Notes: generated by a model not told the origin, from the sequence alone. Numbered from the stretch's first letter, positions 33,475 through 42,308 are shown. The stretch is DNA of 64,000 nucleotides from Streptomyces griseoluteus (GCF_004784465.1 NZ_SRRU01000006.1:1-64000); one strand, 5' to 3'. A program made the numbers and translations.

Positions 33475-35115
33475 TCAGCGGGCCCCCGAACCGGCCTCCG
33501 CCTCCTCCTTCAGAGCGTCCTCCAGCGGCACCGCGCCCCCGAGCGCGGCCTCCCCCGCCGCGTACAGATCGGCGGGCCGTACCCCGCTGAGCGCGGTGAC
33601 CAGATGGCCGTCCGGGCGGATCAGGAGCACGCTGTGCGCCGGGGCTCCCGGATAGCTCTCCGCGACCAGCAGCTCCGCCCGGTGCGGCAGCGCGGTCACC
33701 GCGGCCGCCAGCCGGGGCATGACCCCGGCGGACATCCAGTGCTTGCGGTCCCACACCCCTGTACCGGGCGCGATCAGGACGACGAGCAGCGCCCCCCGGC
33801 CCAGCCGGTCGCGCAGCCGTACGAAGGAACCGTCCTCCGCCGTGACCCGTACATCGGTGACAGGCGCGCCCGGCTCGGTGTCGACCGGGATCTCGCCCTC
33901 CAGGTAGCGGGGCGCGAGCGGCGAGGCGGCGTACGCCCCCGGCTCGCCGAGCGCACCGCGCCCCAGGTGACCGTCCGTCATCAGGGTGTCGTGATTGCGG
34001 GACGCGCCGGGGATGTAGCCGCGCAGTCCGCCGCCGCCGCGCAGCACCGGGAGCAGTTGGTCGGCGGCGCGCAGCCGGGCGGCGACCACCGCGCGCCGCT
34101 CGGCCTGATAGCTGTCGAGCAGCGCCTCGTGCGCGCCGTGGTGCCAGGCGACGGCCAGCTTCCAGGCGAGGTTGTCGGCGTCCCGCAACCCCTCGTCGAG
34201 GCCCTGGGTGCCGAGCGCGCCCAGCAGGTGGGCGGCGTCCCCGGCGAGGAAGACCCGGCCGGAGCGCCACCGGCGGGCCAGCCGGTGATGGACGGCGTGC
34301 ACACCGGTGTCGACGAGGTCGTAGGCCGGGACAGCGCCTCCGGTCCAGCCCGCGAGAGTCTTGCGGACGTTGCTCACCATGAACTCGGGCGTGATCAGGT
34401 CCTTGCTGGCCGGCAGCAGCCAGTCCAGGCGCCAGGTGCTGTCCGGCAGCGGGCGGGCGCTGACCTCAGTGGAGGGATGACCGGACGACCGCCACGGCGG
34501 CATCCGGTGCAGCAACGCACTGCCTTCCCACGGGAGTTCGACGCGCAGGGTGGCGACCGCGTGCCGCTCCACCGCCGTTCGGCCGGGGAAGCGGATGTCC
34601 ATCAGTTTGCGGACCGTGGAGCGGGGGCCGTCGCAGCCGACCAGATGACTGCCGCGCCACCAGGTGCCCCGCGGGCCGCGGGTGTGCGCGGTGACGCCGG
34701 AGCGCTCCTGTTCGAGGGAGTCGAGACGGCTGTCCAGGGCGACCTCGATCAGCGGTTCGGCGTCGGCGGCCGCGCGCAGGGCGGCGGTGAGGACGTGCTG
34801 TTCGACGTGGAGCGGCGCGGGGTCGCCGGCCGCGAACGCGATCTCGCCCACCACCTGCCTGCGTCGCTGCGAGCGCCAGCCGCTCCAGCGCAGCCCCAGG
34901 GCACCGGCCCGTACCGTGGTCAGCCGCTCCAGGAGTGCCGCGGTGTCCTCGCGCAGTACGACGGTGCGCGCCGGCCGGGGCTCGTCCTTGCCGCCGGTCT
35001 CGTCGAGGACGACGGACGGCACCTCCTGGCGGGCCAGCGCCAGGGCGAGCGTGAGCCCGACGGGCCCCGCTCCGACGATGATCACCGGGTCCACGGCGTG
35101 GCGCCCCCTGCCCAT
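33475..35115 (-). CDS. FAD-binding monooxygenase (PheA/TfdB family)
   Basis: The 546-aa flavoprotein starts at ATG 35115 with GAGG 7 bases upstream. The FAD Rossmann motif is GAGPVGLTLALALA near residue 15. The second FAD motif (GRVFLAGDAAHLLGALGTQGLDEGLRDADNLAWKLA) and the DG/GCDGPRSTVRKL motif of class A aromatic hydroxylases are present, followed by a thioredoxin-like C-terminal domain (about 385-540). The substrate is probably an aromatic compound or polyketide, but nothing nearby points to a pathway. It is 225 bp away from the glu operon and separated from it by a strong terminator. Confidence 0.88.
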   Translation of the reverse strand: MGRGRHAVDPVIIVGAGPVGLTLALALARQEVPSVVLDETGGKDEPRPARTVVLREDTAALLERLTTVRAGALGLRWSGWRSQRRRQVVGEIAFAAGDPAPLHVEQHVLTAALRAAADAEPLIEVALDSRLDSLEQERSGVTAHTRGPRGTWWRGSHLVGCDGPRSTVRKLMDIRFPGRTAVERHAVATLRVELPWEGSALLHRMPPWRSSGHPSTEVSARPLPDSTWRLDWLLPASKDLITPEFMVSNVRKTLAGWTGGAVPAYDLVDTGVHAVHHRLARRWRSGRVFLAGDAAHLLGALGTQGLDEGLRDADNLAWKLAVAWHHGAHEALLDSYQAERRAVVAARLRAADQLLPVLRGGGGLRGYIPGASRNHDTLMTDGHLGRGALGEPGAYAASPLAPRYLEGEIPVDTEPGAPVTDVRVTAEDGSFVRLRDRLGRGALLVVLIAPGTGVWDRKHWMSAGVMPRLAAAVTALPHRAELLVAESYPGAPAHSVLLIRPDGHLVTALSGVRPADLYAAGEAALGGAVPLEDALKEEAEAGSGAR

Positions 35116-35267
35116 GACGATGCCTCGACGAACACGCGGGAACAGGAAGGTGAAGCGGGGTGCACGATCACAGAACGTATGCAACCCATTGGCAGAGTAT
35201 GCGTCAAGTGACCGGGGCCCGTGGCGATCACTCCACCAGGATCGGGCACGGAGCCCAGGACCGCAAT

Positions 35268-35307
35268 GGGGGGCCGGGACGGCGCTTGCACGCCGTCCCG
35301 GCCCCCC
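35268..35307 (-). terminator. Terminator of the gluABCD operon
   Basis: A perfect 17-bp stem (35268-35284 with 35291-35307) with a 6-base loop lies 21 bases after the gluD stop. It is the longest perfect GC-rich hairpin in the window and should end the transporter transcript; it also shields the monooxygenase gene. Confidence 0.85.
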
Positions 35308-35328
35308 AGGGGCACGTCTGAGCAGGTG

Positions 35329-36231
35329 TCAGCCGGTCTTGCCGGCAGGCGCCGAGCCGCCGACCTCACCCGCGTTGAGGTCCTCGACCGTGCCGGCCCC
35401 GAGCACCGCGCCGGTACCGCGCGTGCTGCGGCGCAGCCGGCCCTCCAGCCAGGAGGCGAAGGAGGTGAGCAGGAAGTTCAGCACGATGTAGAGGACCGCC
35501 ACCACGGCGAAGCTCTGGATGACGTTGGCGTAGTTGGCCGCCAGGGTGCTGCGGGCGTTGAGCAGGTCGGTGAACTGGAGCATGACACCGCCGAGCGCCG
35601 TGTCCTTCACGATCACCACCAGCTGGCTGACGATGGCCGGGAGCATCGCGGTGACGGCCTGCGGCAGCAGGATGCCCGCCATCGTCTGGCCCTTGCGCAA
35701 CCCGATGGCGTACGCGGCCTCCGTCTGCCCCTTCGGCAGCGAGAGGATGCCCGCCCGGACGACCTCGGCGAGCACCGAGGCGTTGTAGAGCACCAGGCCG
35801 GTGATGACGGCGTACAACGGCCGGGAGTCGCTGGGGATGTCGGTGGAGCGGACGTAGAACTCACCGGCGAACAGCATCAGCAGCAGCACCGGGATGGCGC
35901 GGAAGAACTCCACGACCACGCCGGCCGGTATGCGCACCCAGCGGTGGTCGGACATCCGGGCTATGCCGAATATCGCTCCCAGGGGCAGCGCGATCACCAT
36001 GGAGAGCGCGGCGGCCTTCAGGGTGTTGCCGAGACCGGGCAGCAGATAGGTGGTCCACGCCTCGCTGGTGGTGAAGGGCTTCCACAGCGCCCACGCCCAC
36101 TGGCCCTTGTCGTCCAGCTTCATCGCGGCCCACCACAGCACCAGGCCGAGCAGGACGAAGAAGACCACCGAGAGGACGACGTTGCGCGTCCGGGCGCGGG
36201 GGCCGGGCGTGTCGTAGAGGACGGAACTCAT
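35329..36231 (-). CDS. gluD: Glutamate ABC transporter permease GluD
   Basis: The 300-aa inner-membrane permease belongs to the polar amino acid ABC family (HisM type). It has about six helices (VVLSVVFFVLLGLVLWW, LPGLGNTLKAAALSMVIALP) and the EAA loop (EAAYAIGLRKGQTMAGILLPQAV). The ATG at 36231 overlaps the gluC stop (ATGA). With GluC it forms the membrane channel for glutamate. The C-terminal ~30 residues are polar and disordered. Confidence 0.95.
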   Translation of the reverse strand: MSSVLYDTPGPRARTRNVVLSVVFFVLLGLVLWWAAMKLDDKGQWAWALWKPFTTSEAWTTYLLPGLGNTLKAAALSMVIALPLGAIFGIARMSDHRWVRIPAGVVVEFFRAIPVLLLMLFAGEFYVRSTDIPSDSRPLYAVITGLVLYNASVLAEVVRAGILSLPKGQTEAAYAIGLRKGQTMAGILLPQAVTAMLPAIVSQLVVIVKDTALGGVMLQFTDLLNARSTLAANYANVIQSFAVVAVLYIVLNFLLTSFASWLEGRLRRSTRGTGAVLGAGTVEDLNAGEVGGSAPAGKTG

Positions 36232-36893
36232 CGCTTCACCGCCAGTCGCTTGCCGAGCCAGCCCAGCAGGAGGCCGGTCGGCAGGGTCAGTACCACGAAG
36301 CCGAGGGCGAAGACGGCGCCGATGGCCACGGTCTGGGCCTCGTTCTCGATCATCGTCTTCATCAGGGTGGCGGCTTCGGCCACGCCGATGGCGGCCGCCA
36401 CCGTGGTGTTCTTGGTCAGGGCGATCAGGACGTTGGCCAGCGGGCCGATGACGGAGCGCAACGCCTGCGGCAGCACGATCAGCCGCAGCGTCTGGGAGAA
36501 GCTCAGCCCGATGGCGCGGGCCGCCTCGGCCTGCCCGAGCGGCACCGTGTTGATGCCGGAGCGGATCGCCTCGCACACGAACGCCGCCGTGTAGGCGATC
36601 AGTCCGAGCACGGCCAGCCGGAAGCCCTGGATCTTGAAGTCCTCGGCGCCCATGGTGACGCCGAAGATGTCGGCGAGGCCGAGCGAGGTGAACAGGATGA
36701 TGATCGTCAGCGGGATGTTCCGCACGATGTTGACGTAGGCGGTGCCGAACCCGCGCATCAGCGGGACAGGGCTGACCCGCATGCCGGCCAGCAGGATGCC
36801 CCAGACGAGGGAGCCGACGCCGGAGAAGACGGTGAGCTGCACCGTCGTCCAGAACGCCCCCAGGACGTCGTAGCCTTCAAGAAAGTCGAACAC
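36228..36893 (-). CDS. gluC: Glutamate ABC transporter permease GluC
   Basis: The 221-aa permease (MFDFLEGYDVLGAFWTTVQL) has five hydrophobic helices and an EAA loop (EAARAIGLSFSQTLRLIVLPQALR). It is translationally coupled to gluD and separated from gluB by 130 bp that hold a large hairpin. It matches GluC/HisQ-type permeases of Streptomyces and Corynebacterium. Confidence 0.95.
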   Translation of the reverse strand: MFDFLEGYDVLGAFWTTVQLTVFSGVGSLVWGILLAGMRVSPVPLMRGFGTAYVNIVRNIPLTIIILFTSLGLADIFGVTMGAEDFKIQGFRLAVLGLIAYTAAFVCEAIRSGINTVPLGQAEAARAIGLSFSQTLRLIVLPQALRSVIGPLANVLIALTKNTTVAAAIGVAEAATLMKTMIENEAQTVAIGAVFALGFVVLTLPTGLLLGWLGKRLAVKR

Positions 36894-36937
36894 GTTCTCC
36901 CGCGCTTCCGGGTGTGTGGCCTACGGGGTGGTCGGGG

Positions 36938-36973
36938 CGCGCCGCCGTCCGGGAAGCGGTGGACGGCGGCGCG
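36938..36973 (-). promoter_or_regulatory. Intercistronic hairpin between gluB and gluC
   Basis: A perfect 13-bp stem CGCGCCGCCGTCC with its complement and a 10-base loop lies midway between the two genes. It can act as partial terminator or mRNA stabiliser, leaving more copies of the binding-protein gene than of the permease genes. This is inferred from position. Confidence 0.7.
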
Positions 36974-37023
36974 GGCCGTGGACCGTGCGGAGCCCGCCAG
37001 GTCCTCGCGTTGTGGAGCCGGGA

Positions 37024-37854
37024 CTACTTGACGATGTCGCCGATCTTCGGGGCGGGCTCGTTCTTGTACTGGGCCGGCCCGAAGTTCTTCTCGACGGCCT
37101 TGTCCCACGACTTGTCGGCGACCATCTGCTCCAGCGCCTTGTTGATCTTGTCGACGGTCGCGGAGTCGCCCTTCTTGACGCCGATGCCGTAGTTCTCGTT
37201 GCTGAGCTTCAGACCCGTGAGCTGGAACTGGCCCTTGTACTTGTCCTGCGCGGCGAAGCCCGCGAGGATCGAGTCGTCCGTGGTCAGCGCGTCCACGGCG
37301 CCGCTCTGGAGACCGGCGACGCACTCCGAGTAGCCGGACAGGGGACGCAGGTTGGCCTTCGGGGCGATCGTCTTCTGGACGTTCTGCGCCGAGGTCGAAC
37401 CGGTCACGGAACACAGCTTCTTGCTGTTGAGATCCGTGCCCTTGGTGATGTCGGAGCCCTTCTTCACCAGCAGGTCCTGGTGGGCCAGCAGGTACGGGCC
37501 GGCGAAGTCCACCTTCTGCTTGCGCTCGTCCGTGATGGAGTAGGTGGCCGCGATGAACTTGACGTCGCCGCGCTGGAGGGCGTTCTCGCGGTCGGCGCTC
37601 TTGGTCTCGACCCACTCGATCTGCTTCGGCTGGTAGCCGAGCTTCTTGGCGACGTAGGTGGCGACGTCCACGTCGAAACCGGAGAAGGAGCCGTCGGGCT
37701 GCTTCAGACCGAGACCCGGCTGGTCGAACTTGATGCCGATCTTGATCTTCTTGCCGCCCGAGGCGTCGTCCTTCTTGTCGCCGCCGCACGCGGTGACGGA
37801 CACGGCGAGCGCGAGCACGACGGCGGAGGCGGCTGTGACCTTGCGGAGCTTCAT
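37024..37854 (-). CDS. gluB: Glutamate-binding lipoprotein GluB
   Basis: The 276-aa substrate-binding lipoprotein starts at ATG 37854 with AGGA 8 bases upstream; an in-frame ATG at 37863 lies too close to it. The signal peptide is MKLRKVTAASAVVLALAVSV with lipobox VTAC, and the mature part has the SBP_bac_3 fold (FDQPGLGLKQPDGSFSGFDVD, SVTGSTSAQNVQKTI). It delivers glutamate to GluCD. The second copy of VKKG and the terminal NFGPAQYKNEPAPKIG are typical of actinobacterial GluB. Confidence 0.96.
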   Translation of the reverse strand: MKLRKVTAASAVVLALAVSVTACGGDKKDDASGGKKIKIGIKFDQPGLGLKQPDGSFSGFDVDVATYVAKKLGYQPKQIEWVETKSADRENALQRGDVKFIAATYSITDERKQKVDFAGPYLLAHQDLLVKKGSDITKGTDLNSKKLCSVTGSTSAQNVQKTIAPKANLRPLSGYSECVAGLQSGAVDALTTDDSILAGFAAQDKYKGQFQLTGLKLSNENYGIGVKKGDSATVDKINKALEQMVADKSWDKAVEKNFGPAQYKNEPAPKIGDIVK

Positions 37855-37997
37855 GGTGGACATCCTTTGCGTGATGCGTGACGGAGCGAACGTGAGAAAG
37901 AGCGCGAGGACGCGGGCCGCCGCGCGGACGGCACCGGGCCGCCCGGAGATCCGGACGGCCGGGACTGCACGGTCGGTGCGGGAGCCCGGCCCGGGGC

Positions 37998-38774
37998 TCA
38001 GTGGTGCAGGATCTTGGACAGGAAGTCCTTGGCCCGGTCGCTGCGCGGATTGCTGAAGAACTGCTCGGGGGCGGCCTGTTCGATGATCCGGCCGTCCGCC
38101 ATGAAGACCACGCGGTTGGCGGCCGAGCGGGCGAAGCCCATCTCGTGGGTGACGACGACCATCGTCATGCCCTCGCGGGCCAATTGCTGCATGACCTCGA
38201 GGACTTCGTTGATCATCTCGGGGTCCAGGGCCGACGTGGGCTCGTCGAAGAGCATCACCTTCGGGTCCATCGCCAGCGCCCGCGCGATGGCCACGCGCTG
38301 CTGCTGGCCGCCGGACAGCTGTGCCGGGTACTTGTCGGCCTGGCTGCCGACGCCGACCCGGTCGAGCAGGGCGCGCGCCTGCTCCTCGGCCTTCTTCTTG
38401 TCCGTCTTGCGGACCTTGAGCTGGCCCAGCATCACGTTCTCGAGCACGGTCTTGTGCGCGAAGAGGTTGAAGGACTGGAACACCATCCCGACGTCCGCCC
38501 GCAGGCGGGCCAGCGCCTTGCCCTCCTGGGGCAGCGGCTTGCCGTCGATGGTGATGCTGCCGGAGTCGATCGTCTCCAGACGGTTGATGGTGCGGCACAG
38601 GGTCGACTTGCCGGACCCGGACGGCCCGATGACCACGACGACCTCGCCGCGGCCGATCGTCAGGTCGATCTCCTGGAGCACATGCAACGCGCCGAAGTGC
38701 TTGTTGACGCTCTTCAGGACGACCAGGTCGTCGGACGCGGCCACGTCTTCCTTGGCCACCGCTACTTCGGTCAT
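37998..38774 (-). CDS. gluA: Glutamate ABC transporter ATPase GluA
   Basis: The 258-aa ATPase starts at ATG 38774. Walker A is GPSGSGKST, the signature is LSGGQQQR, and Walker B is VMLFDEPTSALDP, followed by the H-loop VVVTHEMGFA. The family energises polar amino acid uptake. It is the first gene of gluABCD and faces gluR across a 292-bp control region with a predicted activator site. Confidence 0.97.
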   Translation of the reverse strand: MTEVAVAKEDVAASDDLVVLKSVNKHFGALHVLQEIDLTIGRGEVVVVIGPSGSGKSTLCRTINRLETIDSGSITIDGKPLPQEGKALARLRADVGMVFQSFNLFAHKTVLENVMLGQLKVRKTDKKKAEEQARALLDRVGVGSQADKYPAQLSGGQQQRVAIARALAMDPKVMLFDEPTSALDPEMINEVLEVMQQLAREGMTMVVVTHEMGFARSAANRVVFMADGRIIEQAAPEQFFSNPRSDRAKDFLSKILHH

Positions 38775-38808
38775 CGCTCTCGGGCTCCGTCCTCCTCGGT
38801 TTCGGTGG

Positions 38809-38859
38809 ACAGTAGTGACGACCCCGCGTCGGCGTCACCACATCTGAGGTGAATCTGAG
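38809..38859 (-). promoter_or_regulatory. gluA promoter with predicted GluR operator
   Basis: On the minus strand, -10 TACTGT (plus 38809-38814) and -35 GTGACG (plus 38833-38838) are 18 bases apart. Two direct copies of CTCAGAT (plus ATCTGAG at 38842-38848 and 38853-38859) lie 11 bp apart and 3 bp upstream of the -35 box. Tandem half-sites with one-turn spacing next to -35 are the usual arrangement for an OmpR-family activator. The match to GluR is inference. Confidence 0.6.
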
Positions 38860-38867
38860 CATCACGA

Positions 38868-38883
38868 TCCGATAGCAATCGGA
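38868..38883. promoter_or_regulatory. Inverted repeat in the gluA-gluR control region
   Basis: TCCGAT-AGCA-ATCGGA is a perfect 6-bp inverted repeat 9 bp from the direct repeats described at gluA. It may be a second site for GluR or another regulator. Confidence 0.4.
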
Positions 38884-39066
38884 CACGTGTCGTAGCACTT
38901 GCCTTCTGTGCGCGTATCGGCCGGATAACGGAAGGCCCGGGCAACCGGAACGCTCTTGACTGCGTCGTCCTTCATCGGCGTCACTGCATGGTGCACACGC
39001 GCGCACCATCGGTACACACCCGAGAAGAACCCAGACCGGACGAACGCTGAATTGAAGGGGGCCGGG

Positions 39067-39756
39067 ATGAGACTGCTGCTCGTCGAGGACGACAACCACG
39101 TCGCCGCGGCCCTCTCCGCGGTCCTCGCCCGGCACGGCTTCGACGTCACCCACGCCCGCAGCGGCGAGGAGGCGCTCCAGGCGCTCGTCCCCGAGGGCCC
39201 CGGCTTCGGCGTGATCCTGCTCGACCTCGGTCTGCCCGACCAGGACGGCTACGAGGTCTGCGGCAAGATCCGCAAGCGCACCGGCACCCCGGTCATCATG
39301 GTCACCGCCCGCTCCGACATCCGCTCCCGTATCCACGGGCTCAACCTGGGCGCCGACGACTACGTGGTGAAGCCGTACGACACCGGTGAACTCCTCGCCC
39401 GCATCCATGCCGTCAGCCGCCGCACCGTCCCCGAGGACGCCGTGACCGGCGACGACAGCACCGCCCTGCTGCTCGGCACGGTCCGCATCGAACTGCCCAC
39501 CCGGCAGGTCAGCGTGGCCGGGGCCGCCGTCGCGCTGACCCGCAAGGAGTTCGACCTGCTGGCGCTGCTCGCCCAGCGGCCCGGCGTGGTCTTCCGGCGG
39601 GAGCAGATCATCAGCGAGGTGTGGCGCACCAGCTGGGAAGGGACCGGGCGCACGCTGGAGGTGCACGTGGCGTCGCTGCGCGCCAAGCTGCGCATGCCCG
39701 CGCTGATCGAGACCGTGCGCGGGGTCGGTTACCGGCTCGTCGCCCCGGCCGGATAG
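39067..39756 (+). CDS. gluR: Response regulator GluR (OmpR family)
   Basis: The 229-aa regulator starts at ATG 39067 behind AAGGGGG. The receiver (about 1-115; LLLVEDDN, Asp53 in ILLDLGLPDQDG, Lys in VVKPYDTGE) precedes a winged-helix domain (about 130-226; RKEFDLLALLAQRPGVVFRREQ, EVHVASLRAKL). It lies directly upstream of its kinase and divergent from gluA. In S. coelicolor (SCO5778) GluR-GluK has been reported to sense glutamate and control gluABCD. Confidence 0.93.
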   Translation: MRLLLVEDDNHVAAALSAVLARHGFDVTHARSGEEALQALVPEGPGFGVILLDLGLPDQDGYEVCGKIRKRTGTPVIMVTARSDIRSRIHGLNLGADDYVVKPYDTGELLARIHAVSRRTVPEDAVTGDDSTALLLGTVRIELPTRQVSVAGAAVALTRKEFDLLALLAQRPGVVFRREQIISEVWRTSWEGTGRTLEVHVASLRAKLRMPALIETVRGVGYRLVAPAG

Positions 39757-39765
39757 CGGGGCCGG

Positions 39766-41187
39766 GTGCGCACACGGCTCCTGCCGCTGCTCATCGTGCT
39801 GATGGCGGCCGTGCTCCTCGCGCTCGGCGTACCGCTCGCCGTCAGCGTGGCCGCGGCCGAGCAGCAGCGCGTCATCGTGGACCGGATAGACGACACCGCG
39901 CGCTTCGCCGCGCTCGCCCAGTTCGTCACCGACACCCCGAGCGGCAGCCGCTCCACCGCCCCCGACGAGCGCCTCCGGACCCTCCACCGTGAGCTGGAGA
40001 GCTACCACGACGTCTACGACATTCGTGCCGGTGTCTTCTACAGCGACCGCTCCGCCATGGTCAACGCACCCGGCGACTGGTTGGTACCGCAGGAGGGGGC
40101 GGTCCGGGCGGCCTTCGAGGAGGCGCTGCTCAGCCGCCGCAGCCACGACCCCGGCCAGGTGTGGCCCTGGCAGCGGTCCCGGCTCGTGGTCGCCTCGCCG
40201 GTCATCCGGGACGGGGACGTGGTGGCGGTCGTCGTCACCGACTCGCCCACCGAGCAGATGCGGTGGCGGGTGCTGCGCGGCTGGGCGCTGATCGCGGCCG
40301 GGGAGATAGCGGCGATGCTCCTCGCGGTGGGCGCGGCGCTGCGGCTGACCGGCTGGGTGCTCCGGCCGGTGCGCATCCTGGACGCCACCACCCACGACAT
40401 CGCCACCGGGCGTCTGAAGTCGCGTGTCGCGGTCGGCGGCGGGCCGCCCGAACTGCGGCGGCTGGCAAGGTCGTTCAACGAGATGGCGGACAACGTCGAG
40501 GACGTGCTGGAGCAGCAGCGCGCCTTTGTCGCGGATGCTTCCCATCAACTGCGCAACCCCCTTTCGGCTCTGTTGCTGCGGATCGAACTGCTCTCCCTCG
40601 AACTCCCCCAGGGCAACGAGGAGATCGCGTCCGTGCGCACCGAGGGCAAGCGGCTGGCCCAGGTGCTGGACGACCTGCTCGACCTGGCGCTGGCCGAGCA
40701 CGCCGAGACCGAGGCCCGGCTGACCGACATCGGCGCACTGGCCGAGGAACGGGTCGCCGCCTGGACGCCGACCGCCGAGGCCAAGGGCGTCCGGCTGGTC
40801 GGCGACTGCCCGCCCACGACCGCCTGGGCCGACGCGATCTCCCTGTCCAGCGCGCTGGACGCGGTGATCGACAACGCGGTCAAGTTCACTCCCGAGCACG
40901 GCACGGTCGAGGTCGGTGTCCTGGCGAGCGGAGACACCACCACCATCCAGGTCACCGACACCGGGCCGGGCCTGACCGACGACGAACTCGAGCGCGTGGG
41001 CGACCGGTTCTGGCGCAGCGGACGCCATCAGAACATCAAGGGCTCAGGACTCGGCCTGTCCATCACCCGCGCCCTGCTCGCCGCGACGGGCTGCTCCATC
41101 TCCTACGGCCACCACGAGCCCGAGGGCCTGCGGGTCACCGTCACCCTGCCCCGGCACGCCCCCGCCTCCGGCCCCGTCAGGGCTTGA
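39766..41187 (+). CDS. gluK: Sensor histidine kinase GluK
   Basis: The 473-aa kinase starts at GTG 39766, 9 bases after the gluR stop. Two membrane helices (about 5-28 and 165-190) flank an extracellular sensor domain of about 135 residues. HAMP, HisKA (ASHQLRNPLSALLLRIELL, His260) and HATPase (NAVKFTP, DTGPGL, GSGLGLSI) follow. The outside domain has no known fold signature. It ends 11 bp inside the opposite-strand TAXI gene. Paired with GluR it is thought to report extracellular glutamate. Confidence 0.93.
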   Translation: MRTRLLPLLIVLMAAVLLALGVPLAVSVAAAEQQRVIVDRIDDTARFAALAQFVTDTPSGSRSTAPDERLRTLHRELESYHDVYDIRAGVFYSDRSAMVNAPGDWLVPQEGAVRAAFEEALLSRRSHDPGQVWPWQRSRLVVASPVIRDGDVVAVVVTDSPTEQMRWRVLRGWALIAAGEIAAMLLAVGAALRLTGWVLRPVRILDATTHDIATGRLKSRVAVGGGPPELRRLARSFNEMADNVEDVLEQQRAFVADASHQLRNPLSALLLRIELLSLELPQGNEEIASVRTEGKRLAQVLDDLLDLALAEHAETEARLTDIGALAEERVAAWTPTAEAKGVRLVGDCPPTTAWADAISLSSALDAVIDNAVKFTPEHGTVEVGVLASGDTTTIQVTDTGPGLTDDELERVGDRFWRSGRHQNIKGSGLGLSITRALLAATGCSISYGHHEPEGLRVTVTLPRHAPASGPVRA

Positions 41188-42193
41188 CGGAGCGGTAGTA
41201 GCGGCGGGCGCCGGTGTGCAGGGGGAGCGGGTCGGTGTAGATGGCGGTGCGCAGATCCACGCGCTGTGCGGAGTGCACGTGCTTGCCTATCTCGTCCCGG
41301 CTCTTGATCACGATGCGGGTTATCCACTCCGTGAGCCTCGGGTCCAGGTCCGAGCGCGTCATCAGCAGGTTGGACACCGCGATGGTGGCCACCGTGGAGC
41401 CGCCCTGGACGAGCGGATACGCGGACTCGGGCATGTTGGTGGCGCGGTAGTAGCGCGCCGGCTCCCCTTCGGCGTGCAACTGGGAGACGAGCTTCCCCTC
41501 TATCGGTATGAACCGGAACCCCGACTTGTCCGCCAGTTCGGTCAGCCCGCCGGTCGGCAGGCCCCCGGACCAGAAGAAGGCGTCGATGTCGTGGTCAGCC
41601 AGCATGTCCGGACCGGTGTCGATCCCCGCGGACACCGGGACGATGTCCTTCTCCGGGTCGATCCCGGCGGCCTTTAGCACCCCGTTCGCGATCAGCCGCA
41701 CACCGGAGTTGGGCAGGCCGGTGGCCACCCGCTTGTCCCGGAGGTCGGCGACGCTGTCGATCTTGGCGCCGGGCGCCACGACGAGCTGCACATAGTCGTC
41801 GTAGAGCCGGGCCACCCCGCGCAGCCGGTGCTCGGCGGGGTGCGCCTGCTGGTACGTCTTCACCGCGTCGGCCGCCGCGATGGTGAAGTCGGCCTTGCCG
41901 GACGCCACCCGCTGCACGTTCTCTTGCGAACCGGCGCTGCTGGTGAGCTTCACGGTCAGACCCGGCATGTCCTTCGCCAACTCGTTGCGCAGACGGCGGC
42001 CGTATTCCTCGTACACCCCGCGGGTGCCGCCGGTGCTGAACACGATCGTCCCGCTCGGCGGCTTCTCGCCGAGCGGTGCCAGCCACCAGAGCAGCAGGCC
42101 GAGCACCACGACTCCCACGCCCGACGCCCACAGCAAGCGGCGCCGGCCGGGCAGCCGGGCGGAGATCTCGGCGAACGGGAACACCTTGGACAT
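41177..42193 (-). CDS. Orphan TAXI-family solute-binding protein
   Basis: The 338-aa protein starts at ATG 42193. It has a single N-terminal hydrophobic helix (LLWASGVGVVVLGLLLWWLAP, about 20-40) without a clear cleavage site and so looks membrane-anchored, then a TAXI (TRAP-associated extracytoplasmic) domain (STGGTRGVYEEYGRRLRNEL, SSAGSQENVQRVASGKADFT, TGLPNSGVRLIANGVL). TAXI proteins normally feed TRAP transporters, but no DctQ/M permease gene is near. A Thermus TAXI protein binds glutamate or glutamine. The gene overlaps gluK convergently, so it may serve as a ligand-presenting partner of the sensor; this is inference. Confidence 0.88.
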   Translation of the reverse strand: MSKVFPFAEISARLPGRRRLLWASGVGVVVLGLLLWWLAPLGEKPPSGTIVFSTGGTRGVYEEYGRRLRNELAKDMPGLTVKLTSSAGSQENVQRVASGKADFTIAAADAVKTYQQAHPAEHRLRGVARLYDDYVQLVVAPGAKIDSVADLRDKRVATGLPNSGVRLIANGVLKAAGIDPEKDIVPVSAGIDTGPDMLADHDIDAFFWSGGLPTGGLTELADKSGFRFIPIEGKLVSQLHAEGEPARYYRATNMPESAYPLVQGGSTVATIAVSNLLMTRSDLDPRLTEWITRIVIKSRDEIGKHVHSAQRVDLRTAIYTDPLPLHTGARRYYRSVKP

Positions 42194-42233
42194 GCCGGCG
42201 ATCCTGCCAGGCCGGAAGCGGCCGGACCAGGGC

Positions 42234-42276
42234 TGTGGACAACCGCGCGACCGTCTCTCTGGCCGCCTGTGGACAA
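42234..42276 (-). promoter_or_regulatory. Two DnaA boxes before the MazG-like gene
   Basis: TGTGGACAA (complement TTGTCCACA, the Streptomyces DnaA-box consensus) occurs at 42234-42242 and 42268-42276, with centres 34 bp apart, between the divergent TAXI and MazG-like genes. Two perfect boxes in 43 bp are not expected by chance. Confidence 0.7.
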
Positions 42277-42285
42277 GCGGCGGGG

Positions 42286-42308
42286 GTGTCGGAGGCGGCG
42301 GTTACAGT
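42286..42308 (+). promoter_or_regulatory. Predicted leaderless promoter of the MazG-like gene, weak PafBC-like form
   Basis: GTGTCGGAG (42286-42294), 8 bases, TACAGT (42303-42308), then 6 bases and ATG 42315. The spacing equals the RecA-NDp/PafBC class but two of nine bases in the upstream element differ, so this may simply be a vegetative promoter. Confidence 0.4.
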
